Source: Siphonodentalium dalli (taxonomy: Eukaryota; Mollusca; Scaphopoda; Gadilida; Siphonodentaliidae). From it: DNA of 64,000 nt. Positions within the stretch are counted from its first letter, which is position 1. Every line of letters begins with the position of its first letter. The stretch lies in NCBI GenBank assembly GCA_032622095.1, contig CP136067.1, positions 53,857,899-53,921,898 of the forward strand, given 5' to 3'. The position numbers were made by a program, and so were the translations under genes. The notes beneath the pieces were generated by a model. That model saw only the letters and a list, made by a program, of their open reading frames with translations, was not told the DNA's origin and searched no databases. Shown in pieces: positions 24,725-37,050 of the stretch.

Positions 24725-25118
24725 TACGTGAGGTGAATAGGTATACAGTGAGTTATTGTATGTCATGACTTATGTTAATATGTATACAATGAGTGACTGT
24801 ATGGTTATGAGTGGGTTGTCCATTGTAAGATGCATCTATGTATACAAGGAGATGTCATGGTCAGGTGTGAGGTGAATCGGTATGCATGGAGTGACTGAAT
24901 GGTGTATGATTGTGTATATCCAGTACGGGTGCACCAGTTGTGCCTGTATGGGCATTGGTGTGGTGTATGTATATAGCTACATTGTCATCTATGATCTATG
25001 TGTTGATTATGTTTATATGGAGTTACTGTAAGGGCATGGTGGGATGTACATGTGTTGTCTGTATGATCATGGATGGGTGTGTTGGTAAATATGGTGTGAT
25101 TTTATGGTTACGGGTAAT
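24725..25118 (+). repeat. Degenerate minisatellite of fold-back core, left part
   Basis: Repeats of about 36-42 bp built on 'gtatacatggagtgactgta' and 'tggtcatg.gtgaggtg'. The array is interrupted at 25126 by the LINE insertion and resumes at 27740. Confidence 0.85.
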
Positions 25119-25125
25119 GTGTATA

Positions 25126-27248
25126 TTTGAAGAAAATATCGAAGAACGAATAAGAGAAGCATCTAACCCACGAGACTTTTGGAGAATAATACATTACCTA
25201 CTAAACAAGAAACGAGCAAAAAACATCCCCCCCACTATACAGTACTTCCGGCACTATAACTGCCAACAATAAGACATATGCAATTGACGATGTCGACAAA
25301 GCAAAAATTCTAAACGAAAGCTTTATTGCAAATTCTACCATTAATGATGCCAATCATAACTTGCCTCATTTTCCGAAGCGCACCGCAAACACCATGCCAT
25401 ATTTGGTTTTCACAGAATTAGAGGTTGAATCAGCCATCAAATCTTTTAAACTTAACAAAGCCCATGGCCATGATGGAATTAGTGTTAGAATGCTCAGGGA
25501 AACAGCAAAATCAATAGCTCAACCACTCGTCCTTCTATTCAGGAAATCTATCAACTCTGAGAAATTCCCAGAGTCCTGGAAAGCAGCAAACGTGATCCCG
25601 ATTTTCAAAAAAGATGATCCAGCGGAAGCCAAAAATTACCGACCAATTTCCCTTCTACCATGTGTGGCTAAAGTTTTTGAGAAAGTGGTTTTGAAACAGA
25701 TTAGTAAATTTTTCATTGAAAATGAACTTTTATACTTCCATCAGTCAGGATTTCTCACAGGTCATAGTACAACATACCAACTATTAGACCTATATCACAA
25801 CCTGTGCCAATCCCTTGACAAAGGACTACTTACATGTTCTATATTCTGTGATATTTCCAAAGCCTTTGAGAGGGTTTGGCACAGGGGACTGATACACAAA
25901 TTAAATGCTTATGGATTAGAAGGAAATATTTTAAATTGGATAGAAAACTACCTAGAAAATCGGACGCAGAGGGTCCTAATCAATGACACATTTTCAAAAT
26001 ACGAGGTCATCCCAGCTGGAGTTCCACAAGGGTGAATCCTGGGGCCATTTTTGTTCTTAGTCTATATAAATGATTTAGCCGACGGTATTGAATCAATAAC
26101 GAGAATGTATGCCGACGATACTTGCCTCACGAACAGTCACTTTGATCTTAATATACTTGAACATACTATGAACAGCGATTTAGACAAAATTACAGCGTGG
26201 TCCCAAAACTGGTTGGTCAGTTTCAACCCAACTAAAACAGTTGGCATGTCCTTTTCATTAGTTGCGCCCTCAACAGTGAAACCAAACCTCAATTTCGTAG
26301 GAAATTCAATCAACTTCGTGGACAAGCATATACACTTAGGTCTGGAACTCCAATCAAATCTCAAATGGAACGCACACATTGAAGGGTCTGTCAAAAGAAT
26401 TGCCTCACGTCTGTCTCAACTCCGGCGGATTAAATATCAACTCAACCGGAAAACCATTGAAATTATTTACAAAACATATATTTTACCCTTATTTGATTAT
26501 TCAGACGCCGTCTGGGACAATGCCTCAAATTATATGTTAGAGAAGCTTGACTGGCTTCATGTCGACGCTGGACTGATAGTCAGTGGTATTACCCGTTCTG
26601 CTTCGGACAACACGGTATTACAGGAGGTCGGATGGCCATCACTCAATAAACGACGTCAACTACATAAACTGCAGGCACTCTATAAAATAATCAATAATCT
26701 AGCCCCCTCTTATCTAGCCAATACACTTCCCCCCAGATCACACGAGGTTGCAGATTATAATTGGAGACGCCCCGGTAAATTTTACTCATACTATTGCAAT
26801 ACTGAACACTTCAAACAGTCCTTTTTTCCAGCGATGGTGTTAGAATGGAATAAGCTTCCCAAAGTAATCACCGAAGCTGATCAATCTTCTACCTTTAAAA
26901 CCAACTTGTATCATATAGATCCCACAATCAGCCCCCCTCTACATTTCTATGCTGGACGCAGGAAATACAACATTTTTCATTGTCGCATACGTAATTTTTG
27001 CAGTGAACTCCGATGTGATATGTTCATGTGGAAATAGATCTGAAGACGCATATCACTATTTCTTCATGTGCCCATTGTACCAACGTGAGCGCTCAGTTCT
27101 CTTTGAGAAACTAGACCGCGTAAATCTCAAAGTAAGCCATATTTCAGAACTCATGTGTGGATTACCTTATCTCTCGTCCCAACAAAATATGAAACTATTT
27201 TCCATCACACAGCAATATATTGCAGCGACTAAGCGTTTTGACCCCTAA
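25126..27248 (+). pseudogene. Reverse transcriptase (LINE ORF2), broken
   Basis: A reverse transcriptase of non-LTR type that copies element RNA at the target site. In order: an N-terminal block 'RDFWRIIHYLLNKKR' (25175-25220); the finger/palm with NKAHGHDGIS, FPESWKAANVIPIFKK and NYRPISLLPCVAKVFEK; GFLTGHSTTYQLL; SIFCDISKAFERVWH; GVPQG followed by TGA (26033-26035) where serine is usual; then LGPFLFLVYINDL and the catalytic YADD (about 26109-26120). The C-terminus has QSFFPAMVLEWNKLP and a Cys/His block CSCGNRSEDAYHYFFMCP. Defects: a frameshift near 25245, the TGA, and a frameshift near 27010 before the Cys/His block. Only three disabling changes suggest moderate age. The exact clade (CR1/L2/Jockey-like) I cannot fix. 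Confidence 0.93.
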
Positions 27249-27732
27249 TGATTATATTTATCTTATTTGCGAATCTATACTTGCTTCCGGAATTTCAACT
27301 TTTACCTCACAAGTGGACAAACCTCCCATTCAAACATCTCATTCTGATTTATCATCTGTATTGCCTTCCAGAGCACAACAATAACAAAATAGAGAACGAA
27401 TCAAGTGTACCATTATATTTTACAACCAACACAAAAGTGCTTAGAATAGATAATATATTGGCACTTGTCAATCATTCCAACATTAATAAAATAGTGACAT
27501 TCTTCAAATACAAATTTTTATACAGATAAGAAGCAATCTCATGTTGGATCATCTCTGGAAGGCGCTACACATTATATCTCCCATAACTTCTCACCATGTA
27601 AATAAGTTTGTACCGTCATCTTGATCACATGTGTGTTAAAATATTGTATTAGGAGAGGGGCTTCATAAGTTGCAAAAACTTGTGCCCCAATCCCTTTTGT
27701 ATATTTTGCAAATAAAATATGTTTCAAGTCAA
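25126..27732 (+). mobile_element. 5'-truncated non-LTR retrotransposon inside fold-back core
   Basis: This is a 2.6-kb insertion into the minisatellite. A 7-bp GTGTATA flanks both sides (25119-25125 and 27733-27739), a candidate target duplication that the surrounding repeat makes weakly informative. The copy begins in mid-ORF2, upstream of the reverse transcriptase, and lacks the endonuclease, as expected for incomplete reverse transcription. The 3' part (27247-27732) is an untranslated tail ending AATAAAATATGTTTCAAGTC, without a long poly(A). Confidence 0.85.
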
Positions 27733-27739
27733 GTGTATA

Positions 27740-28975
27740 GGTATACATGGAATGAATGTACGGTCATGATTGAATATGATTACCTGGAGTAAGCTGGGTG
27801 GACATTATCGAGTGTGTGGGTATATAGGGAGTGTCCTTGTGGTAACGGGTGGGATGCATATTTATATATTTCATGGATGTATTATCATTGGTGGGTGTAT
27901 AGGGATTAGCTGTATTATCATGGATGGCATGTATGATTATACAGTGAATTGCTGAATTGTCATGTGTGAGGTGTATATGCAAGTATGGATTGTTTGAGTG
28001 GTTGTGTGTATATTTGGAAGGGCTGAATGGCCATTAGTGATGTTTACTTGTATGATTGGAGTGAATCTCTGGTCTAGGGTGGTCTGTATATGTATATCGA
28101 GTGGCTATATGACTATGTGTGTCGATATAGATATAGATATACAGGTAGTGAATGTATGGTCAATGGTGAGATGAGTACATGTAGGTATACAAGTAGTGAC
28201 TGTATGATCATAAATATAATGGACATCTATACAGTGGTGACTATTAAAATGGTCATGTGTCAGGCGTATGGGTATACCTGGTGTTCCTGTTTGGTGACTC
28301 GTGGTGGTATGGTCATGTGTAGGTTATACCAGTATACACATGTGTTGCTTTATTGTCATGGGCAAGGGATATGTGTATATAGCAAGTGGCTATATGGCCA
28401 TGGATAAAGTGCATATGCATACATGGAGTGACTATACTGACATGGCTGGATGTATTAGTATATCTTGAGTGACTATGCGGATACAGGGAGTGACATGGCC
28501 AATGTTGAGGTGAATATGTATGCAAGGATTGACCATGGTCGTGTATGAATGTTTTGAATAGGTACACACGGTGTGACTATATGGCCATAGGTCAGGTACC
28601 ATTGGTGAAGGTATGTGTATGAAGCGAGTGGCTATATGACCATTGGTGATGTACATATGTATACCCGGAGTGACTTTATGGTCATTGTTGATGTATATAT
28701 TGATTTATTTGACCACGTGTTTGGAGAATAGGTATACAGGGGATGACCTTATGGCCAATGGTGAGCTGAGTGGGTATACAAGGAAAGACTATATGGTTAT
28801 CGGTCATGTTTAGGAGTATCCCCGGTGTGCCTGTATCGTGACGCGTGGCTGTAATATCACCCGTGGTCATGGGTCAGGTATACATGTATACAGTGGGTCA
28901 CTATATTGTTATGTCTGTTGTGTTTATGTATATATGTAATGACTGTGTGGTAATAGGTGGCCATCGTTTTCTGGG
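27740..28975 (+). repeat. Degenerate minisatellite of fold-back core, middle part
   Basis: Continues the 24725 array after the LINE: repeated 'ggtatacatggagtgact', 'tatatggtcatg.gtgaggtg' and 'tatatgtgta' blocks of about 36-42 bp, highly diverged. Several 60-105-codon frames on both strands are array artefacts rich in Y, M, G and V or in H, I, P and T. Confidence 0.88.
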
Positions 28976-29044
28976 TTTAACGCCCCCCCCCCCCCATGTA
29001 TATAAACACCATCAAGATAGAGAACTCTCTGACCTCTCCATTGA

Positions 29045-29684
29045 TTAACATATCCTTGAGTTATTGTGCCACCCAAGGTACACATGTACAACCCACCCAT
29101 TACCTCAGTCACTCCATATGTACATAAACACAACACAAATGACAACATAGTCACCCACTTTATACACGTACACCTGATCATACAGCCATACTTGGTTATA
29201 CCCGTACATACCACAAATGACGATACAGCCACGAGTCACCATGTATAAACACCAGGTATACGCATACACCAGACACATGGCCATATAGTCACTCTATGTA
29301 TACATATTCACTACATTCACGATCATATGGTCACGCGTTGTATACATATTCACCTCACCATGGAGTATACAGCCACTACATGTATACCTATTCGCCATAT
29401 CCATTACCATAGAGTCAATCCAGGTATACATATGCACATCACCAATGGTGAGCCCTTCCAGATACAACAATACCCGCACATACGACCTCTCATAAGTTCC
29501 ACACTTGTCATACTCATGATCATGCATCTACTCCCCATACACCACCAATGATAACACATCCACAACATATATACATATACAACCCACCGTTGCCAACAGG
29601 GCACTCCCCATATACCCACACCGTATACATATATCCATGACCGTACAATAACTCGCGGTATACATATTATCCTCATCTACGATC
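29045..29684 (-). repeat. Degenerate minisatellite, inverted half
   Basis: The same repeat in opposite orientation ('tgtatacatattcacctcac', 'catatagtcactctatgta'). The switch occurs across a C-run (28981-28995) and a short non-repetitive stretch. It makes the core itself a large imperfect palindrome. Confidence 0.88.
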
Positions 29685-31058
29685 ATAGAGTAACTCCCTG
29701 GCTGTCATATTGGCTTCCATCCTGTATCCAGTTGATAACTTTTTATCATAATGGGCCAGACTACCCACATCTCATGGTTCATCTCAGTTCCGTCTCAAAG
29801 TTCTGCCCATTTCCTTTCAATAATATGGCCATAATCACAAAAGAGGTTATCCGCAAAATTCCATACAGCAACTTTAAAATGAATTTGTCATGCCCCATAC
29901 GTAACTAGGATAAACATAATAGAACATAGTTGTCAGTTAATTAACTAACAGGTATAATAACCAAGTGAGTCATAATTTGCTACCTTTTGGGATAACGCAG
30001 AGAATAATTTTCTGGATATGTGTAAAAAATTAACTTTTTACAAATTTGGTTGCCATTTTGGAAGTCATCTTGAGCAATTTAGTCTATAAACACCATAGTG
30101 TGACACATTTAAGATAGGTCAAAACAATAAACACATTTGATACCAAAGGTAGTTGCATTTTATTTGAAAAAATGGTCGAACCCTGAAAAGTTATTTTTTG
30201 CCGATATTTATGTCACGTTTGTGAGAGAAAAATCCAATATATCTGGTGATGTCAGTGGTGACAATAGTAACAATGACACATGTTGTATCAGACATGATAG
30301 TATTCAATGTATAGAATACAGATTAGCCAATTGTATACATCAACCACAACTTGTAAGCAATTTCATGACACCCTGGTGCAATATTTACAATTTTCCATAT
30401 TTTGGCGGCCATATTTTGGCAGCCATTTTAAGCCAAGGTAAGATTTTTGGTTCCAGAGAGTTGGAATATTCATAGGTAATGATATGCCTCACTTGCATTA
30501 CAATGTTCTTTTCGTTTCTAGTTGAAATATGACTAGAATCCCAACTGTGATTTTTTTTGTAAAATTTTATTCCGCGTTCTGTAAAATCGAAGTTTTGAGG
30601 GATTGGAAGGGTTAGGACCCCAATAATTGCATATTTAATTGCTCCAATGATCAGTTAATATACAAAACACAAAATAAAGTTGCATTACTCAACCAGTTCC
30701 AAACAGCATGAATTGAACTAGAAGATATTTGTGAAAAAATGTCATATTTTCAACTTCCGGCGGCCATATTGGCGGCCATCTTATGAAAATTTAGACATGT
30801 TTTGGCCCAAATGAACCGTGGTCACCTCCCAATATATATATATAATCGTATTGAGAAAACTGTGAGAAGATTCGATTTTCACAAGAAAAGGATGGCATAA
30901 ACCACCCAACCCAAAAACTGAGATTTTCAAAAAGGTCAAGGTCAAATTGAAGGTTAAGGTAACCTCCAAAATCTGGAACCAGCCAGTTTAGTGATACTCA
31001 CCAACCACTTAACAAATTCTGAAAGTTTGGCGCTTCTATCACAAAGTGAACGATTTTT

Positions 31059-31394
31059 ATGTTTTCCTGTAACATATAATTTGTGATCATTTTCCCAAAG
31101 TCCGATATCTTTCGGACCGTGCAGCGCTCGGACCACTTTCCGACCCACTTTTTCAAACTCGATTTTTACCCAAAATGTTTGGCCGAGGTGGTTATGAACT
31201 AATTTGGGGTCATTCCGGTCACTTTATGATATATGGTGAATATGGAACAAAATTCATGTCGCCTGCTTTCGTTTATAAGGCCCACCGGGACGATGCGGAA
31301 TCTCAGAACCCCAAAGTCACGACAATACAAACTGCATCGGTAGATTTATCCCTAAAATGTCAATCAAAGATCTGCACGCGGTGAAACCCTTCGT
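31059..31394. other. No recognisable feature
   Basis: Flank of the fold-back element. A 69-codon open frame (31175-31384) has no domain. Confidence 0.4.
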
Positions 31395-31742
31395 TACATC
31401 AGAAAACATTCGGAGTATCAAACCTTTGTAGTATCGGAACTTCGGCGTAATCGGTCTTCTGAGTATATACACTTCGGAGTATTATATAGACCTTCGGAGT
31501 ATTGGGCCTTCGGAACATTATACATTCGCACCTTCGGAGTATTGATACTTCGGAATATCGAACAATCGGAGTATTAGACCTTCGGAGTATTGAGCCTTCG
31601 GAGTATTATACCTTCGTACCTTCGGAGTATTAATACTTCGGAATATTGGACCTTCGTAGTATTGGACCTTCGAATATCGGACCTTCGTAGTATTTGACCT
31701 TCGGAATATCGGACCTTCGGAGTATTGGGTCTTCGGAATAAA
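31395..31742 (+). repeat. Degenerate 16-bp minisatellite, CTTCGGAGTATTGGAC
   Basis: About 20 copies of a ~16-bp unit 'cttcggagtattggac' with variants (gaatatc, gtagtatt, tatac). Minus-strand open frames reading SEGPIF/RRSNT repeats derive from it. Confidence 0.92.
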
Positions 31743-31812
31743 GGTACGTAACCTTACCAACATTTAGTTTGACTGATGGACTACATGCATGACCACCGTG
31801 ACAAATTGAACA

Positions 31813-32137
31813 AGAAAACATAGTCATAAATGGTAACGCGCTCAAGATCATATATTATATACCCATGATTTAATTATAGAATCTTTTTCATTTCTGTTAT
31901 TTGTAATTGGCATAGCTTATCACAAACCAAAAATCAACATTATTGACATAATGTAAACGCCAATAAACGAAATTGAAATTCTCAACTACACCTTTTACCG
32001 GGCTCGGCCTCGGGGTCGCACTACAACTTTTAATGTGTCCCAATAATTAACATGCTATACATAGAACCCCTCGCACTATGGCAGCGCCCAGGCGAAACAG
32101 GAATTTATACATTAGTATACACGCGGCGCGTGTAATG
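31813..32137 (-). repeat. Dispersed repeat family R1, copy 2
   Basis: Reverse complement of 2283-2766 and 34385-34735: it carries the 'aagaaaacatagtcataaat' end block, 'aaaaatcaacattattgaca', 'aattgaaattctcaactaca' and the 'cacgcggcgcg' end. It lacks an internal ~140-bp segment of copy 1. Confidence 0.8.
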
Positions 32138-32741
32138 AGAATAATCGACTTTCAAAAAATAACAAAATCAATTCAGAATTCTCGGTTAACGACAGGTAGA
32201 CATCTCCTTGGTTGTTTTGGCACATGTGACCAAAGGAAACGAGTGCGAAATCTACACAGGAGTGGGTAATAGACAGAATTAGCCACACGTACGAGTAACT
32301 TATAACGTGTGTAACGGTGTTGCCATTGCCAACGGAGGTCACCTGATTCACATGATCTGTTGGCCAAAAACGTATACGGTTAAATCGCTTAGAAGTTTTG
32401 TGTACAACGTGCAGTATTTATACGAAACTTCCAGCGAAGAGGAATAATCCAATCTTGTGATAACCAAATGAGCTATCAAGGATATCCAGAGATTCGACTG
32501 CGCGCATATGACCATTGGTTGAGCTATATGAACGGAATGACAAAACATTTGATTGAAGCCAATTGATCGCCCCGATGGTCGCATTGTGGCCGATTATTCT
32601 CGTCCGACTATATATTTACAAGTTTCGCGACATGTGCTGCGCGTTGGCCGATATCTAAAACATGTATGTCGGCGCCATAAAATCATCTCACTGTTCCCGC
32701 CATGGGCAGGAATTTCCATAGCAATACCACAGTAAAACACG
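32138..32741. other. No recognisable feature
   Basis: Unique-looking DNA with overlapping 60-79-codon frames, none with a domain. Confidence 0.4.
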
Positions 32742-32748
32742 TTGCAAG

Positions 32749-34287
32749 CAGGGGGTCGGAAAAAAGTGACATGACAGTAGGCTGAACAAACTTTTTCCGG
32801 CTCTTGTGTACCCACCACCCCCCTATTTGAAGGAAAAAATATTTTTTACAATTTCATGCGGGGTACCCAACCCCTTTTTACGTCCAAATATGTAGTCTCA
32901 CACCATTTAAGCTTGATTGTCAGTATTACAGTTACCCTATTTCCGTTTCTGGTTCTTCTAAGTCATTCCAACTTTTGTAATAACACGAAACAGGAAGTGA
33001 TCTAAAACAAAAACCTGGAAAAACCCAAAATAACACACAGAATACATGTGCTGATCAGTAAATTACTGATTGTTTCGTCCCCAAATATTGTCTGAGGTAG
33101 CTCATTATACATGTATAATAAGTATAAAAGCGTTAGTGTGCCTTCTTTTCATCACAGCAAGTGTAACTTTAGATGTGTCCCATAGTATCACATGAATTTA
33201 TGTCAATTATGATTTTTGAAAAAATATTAGGGCAACACCACCTGGCAATTAACTCTCCAACAATACAGGTATTCAGCTGAAATCCACCATGTATCACAAA
33301 ACTAATTTTCATTTCCATGAGCTGAGTTCTTGGGCTAGGTACTGTGCTGAGGCCAAACCCAGGTCAAGCATTCAGACACATACTTGTACGTGTAAATAGA
33401 AACTTGAAAATAAGACGGTCATATGCAGTCTGCAGAATAGGCCCCAAGGAGGGTGGGTTTAGTGATGCTACCCAGCATAGTGGGCTAAAGCATTACCAAA
33501 TTCACATTATGTGACCCTCATTCTGTAGCTAGTTCTTCATGGTTGGTCGAGACCAAAATAGAATGAGGTCGACAGAGGTTGCATTTGTTGATGCTATGCC
33601 GGGTAGTATCGCCAAATCCGCCCTTTGCAGACCTCGATCATTTTGCTGATGACCAGCACATTATTTTTAGACTTGCATATATATTAAGTTATATTATATT
33701 TTCTCTCCCTTCTTTTCACTCGTCTGTTGTGATTCTGTTTATTCCACTTAGCAGCCTTCTCCACATCTACACATTCAAGTTCTATGTATGCTCGCCCAAT
33801 CTGTTAGCTGGGTCTCACCACCTCAAGATTGTTATCTCAGTTATATGCATTGTTGCAGTCTACAGTCCCATGCCCGAGTTCCGATACAATTTTGACTGGG
33901 TCATCAGGTCGCGTTAATATTAATGCTATAAATGAATAGCTTTTTTCATTTTATTTACATTAAAGTTTATTCATGTGCTACATAACTGTCCATTTTCATC
34001 TGGAATCAGTAGCATTGGTACATGGCAATGTGATCGGATGTAAAAGGCGAATTCCTGAGAGTTGGTTCGTAATCTGGATTTCTGAGAAGCATCATGCCTA
34101 TATCCGCACTAACTATACCCCCCTAAGCAGTGCCCTAAGTGTCATACACACCTTAACAATGATGCTGAACACTTTCAGGCAATTATATTGTGACCACTTG
34201 GGAAAAAAGTGACTTTTTTCGCGGCTGAACCACCCACCCACCCCGGCCTACTGTATGGAAAAAAGTGAATGACCCCCCCCCCCCCTG
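32749..34287. mobile_element. 1.54-kb CAG...CTG element with 7-bp target duplication
   Basis: Starts CAGGGGGTCGGAAAAAAGTG and ends with a C-run followed by CTG. The ends are imperfect inverted repeats of about 90-110 bp sharing 'gaaaaaagtga' and 'acagtaggc(c/t)g'. TTGCAAG is repeated directly outside both ends (32742-32748, 34288-34294). CAG/CTG ends with a 7-8-bp duplication fit a hAT-type non-autonomous element. An internal frame of 112 codons (33579-33917) is hydrophobic but unrecognised. Confidence 0.78.
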
Positions 34288-34384
34288 TTGCAAGTTAAAC
34301 GTATGTGTATGTGTCTGGACCTGGATATATAGACACTAAACGTTATGACACGGGTAATTGACACCCTATAACTTTCACTCATTG

Positions 34385-34735
34385 CAGTGCCATTATGCGC
34401 GCTCCGCGTGTATACTTGTGTAGAGATTCTTGTTCGCCTGGGCGCATGTGTGTTTTATTTATAGAATGGGAATTTTTGGGAGGATTAAAAGTCGAGGCCG
34501 TGTCCGGTAAAATGTGTAGTTGGGAATTTCAATTTCGTTTATTGTCGTTAACATTATGTCAACAATGTTGATTTTTGGTTTGTGATAAGCTATGCCAATT
34601 ACAAATAAAAGAAATGAAAAAGATAATTTTAAGTCTTATATTTCAACTTTTATAGATATGTTTCGTTCTGCAGCCCACTGGGGGTTGTGGTCGGAGAAGG
34701 CCGAGTCGGCCGCCGGTTCGTTAATTGCAGCTGTG
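34385..34735 (+). repeat. Dispersed repeat family R1, copy 3
   Basis: Closely matches 2283-2625, including 'tatgtttcg(t/c)ctgcagccc' and the 'gtcggccgccggttcgttaa' segment that ends the shared part. The 'gagcgcgttacc' end block is missing here. Confidence 0.82.
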
Positions 34736-35204
34736 TTACACGGACATAAATACTCATTTGAATCTCCACGTATTTATCGATGCGTAATTTGGAAGACATG
34801 GCGATATATATATACACACTATCTTTAATCCTTTCATGGCGGGAGTTGCGCTGGTGCAGCATTAAATACCATGTGCCAGTGCATTGTCTTATATATATGC
34901 AAGTTTCCCATAGGGAGCCTTGCATATATATAATAATTCACTGGTAAAGTTACGGTAAATATTGTTAAGCCAATGTATTTTCTTATATATGCCATAGTCC
35001 AGGAGGTATTGGTCGACCTCTGCACCCCAGGACTCAACTTCACCCCACTAATTTTCCTTCTTAATAGCTCCTCTATCTTTTTTCGGTTGTTAACAAGAAA
35101 ATAAAGTGGCCGCAGAGACTACAGACAAGATGGCGTCCATCATGGCGTCCATTTTGTTTATATGCACCAGGTATCTTTGATCGCCGTTATAGTAAAGATG
35201 ATAT
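34736..35204. other. Unique DNA with hairpin-like segments
   Basis: 34861-34935 resembles the hairpin MITEs at 56772 and 58016 ('gccagtgcattgtcttatat' then 'gcatatatataa'), and 34972-35000 has a further partial copy. A 'aagatggcgtccatcatggc' motif near 35130 belongs to the fold-back arm families. No gene. Confidence 0.45.
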
Positions 35205-36430
35205 CACACGCGGTCGTGTTTTCCGATCGATTCGTTATGCTAATATACAACTCTTACAAATTAGCCAAAAATCTGACACCAAAATCCAATATGGCGGCCA
35301 AGATGGCCGCCGAAATGTGAAAATTGCTATTTTTCTGACATTTCACCACCTTTTATTTTTCTCTGTGGGAAAATATGGGCATCTTGGCGTGATTTTATAC
35401 ATTTATCTTATAGAAGCACGCCCGATAACCCTATAGGCTGGTGGCTGTGGGTAGGCATATTGCTGTAGTGAGATTGTGTGGCGGTTTTCACACGTGTGCT
35501 CATAAATTGAGGAAAATAATAAATTCTGGAATCCACCCGGCGAGAACGCTTATGGCATTAGATAGGACCATGAATGGTGTATTCATACATCGTTTGTGAT
35601 AGTCGTATGCCTTTAGATATATTTTTTATTACTTAATTTGTCGAATTTTACAACCGGTTTTTGTCGTTTATCAAAGAAACTACCTAATATAAATGGTAGA
35701 AATCTCGATATGTAGGCTTCATGTACACATGTCACTAGATGCACATTCCATTGATACAATGAAACCAAAATCCACAATAAAAGACATATTTTTCGTGGAA
35801 AAATATCGATTTTCCTGAGTGTCATATCACAAATTTATGACAGGCATATTGCCTCCGCAGATCGGCTCATGGCAAAGCACAAACTTGTTATGATAGGCAA
35901 GTGGCATTGTTGATAGGCACGTGGTAAATATTGACCAAGCTCCAATTTAGCACTTTAAAGCCAACAATATGCAACTTCTGGCATATATTATTTGATAAAT
36001 ACACTCTGGAATGATTATTCATTAATATAAAATAGACAGAACCACACATATGTGTGCATGACGTGAACATTAACGCATGAGTTTGTTACGCGGAATGTTA
36101 CAACGTTACAACGATGGGGCGCGAGTTGTAACTTTCAGCATAATTTAATTTTCTCACCACGCACACATAATGTGTGGTTGTGTTTTATTACACACCCACT
36201 AGAACTATTCAACATCGAGATTTAGCGTTTATTGATTCGTTTCTGCCGTAATTTATAGCCATTTTTATCAAACTGATAGGCGACTTTATTAGTAAAGTTT
36301 GTAGTTCTTGTTCAAAAGATAAAGTTGACGTAATTTGTGACTCGTGACGTCGACGTTTTCCGTATTGTATACGTGTTGAATACGTTGGTAAAGATGTTGT
36401 ATGGGCTACACACTGCTCAATATAAGAAAA

Positions 36431-36661
36431 TTAACACAAAGATTCATCTAGATCGGGCTCTATTTCTTCTGGTTCCGACATTATTTTAGCTTCTTTCTGA
36501 AATAGATAATTGAGCGGAGCCTGAGTCAGATATAAATACAATTGGACCACTATAAATGGTTGGCATTTATTGTCAATACCGTGGGGCAGGTTGGGTACGA
36601 TGTAGGTACAAAGTGTCGGCCCTTTCACTAATGGCCTTCTAACCATTTCTGAGATATGCAT
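36431..36661 (-). CDS. Unrecognised short frame in the 4.2-kb transposon
   Basis: A 76-codon frame ending in an acidic tail (EPEEIEPDLDE). Part of it (36556-36600) is repeated in inverse near 36915-36955 ('gtcaataccgtggggcaggt'), so the frame is at least partly a repeat artefact. No domain is recognised. Confidence 0.15.
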   Translation of the reverse strand: MHISEMVRRPLVKGPTLCTYIVPNLPHGIDNKCQPFIVVQLYLYLTQAPLNYLFQKEAKIMSEPEEIEPDLDESLC

Positions 36662-36990
36662 TACAGTTTAAACGGAAGTTGCAAAACCCGCTCAAATTTG
36701 TGCTATTATTTCATAATAAACTGAATAAATACTAATTATTTCTAAGTTTTAATACATTTTATCAGATTTATTGACTATTTCTGCATTTAGAAGCAGAATC
36801 TTAGATTTAAATGTCAGAAAATCTGAAATCATCCCGCGATGACAACTCGATGTTTTTTTTCTGAGGTGATCATTTCTCCGATATGATATCGTACTCGGTG
36901 AATTTTAGACGCACCCAAAAACCTGCCCCACGGTATTGACAAAAACATTTACCACTATAAATGCACACGAAAATCTCACGGCGATTCCTC

Positions 36991-37000
36991 CTATATATAG
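36991..37000 (+). promoter_or_regulatory. Candidate TATA box for SWIM-like relic
   Basis: CTATATATAG lies 51 bp upstream of the ATG at 37051, leaving room for a start site about 30 bp downstream. It matches the core promoter consensus of animal genes. Position relative to a conserved coding start is the only support. Confidence 0.4.
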
Positions 37001-37050
37001 CCCATGAGACAACAGACTGAATTATAGCAGGTTAGACATCACACGCCGAT

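Larger units (their letters stand above)
23503..31058. mobile_element. ~7.5-kb fold-back element with minisatellite core
   Basis: The arms are long inverted repeats: left about 23503-24725 and right about 29685-31058. They start AAAATCGTTCACTTTGTGAT and include 'agcgccaaactttcagaatt', GGCCGCC motifs and 'gaatattccaaa'. The right arm has about 120 bp that the left has lost; the related arm at 62738 keeps it. Between the arms lies a degenerate minisatellite whose orientation reverses near 28980, so the palindrome extends through the core. Long arms plus internal tandem repeats resemble Drosophila FB/Foldback architecture. A LINE copy sits in the left half. Open frames of up to 150 codons in the arms are repeat artefacts. 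Confidence 0.88.

Noticed and set aside
27740-29680. Many 60-112-codon frames rich in H/I/T/P or Y/M/G
   Set aside because: They follow the minisatellite period and its complement.
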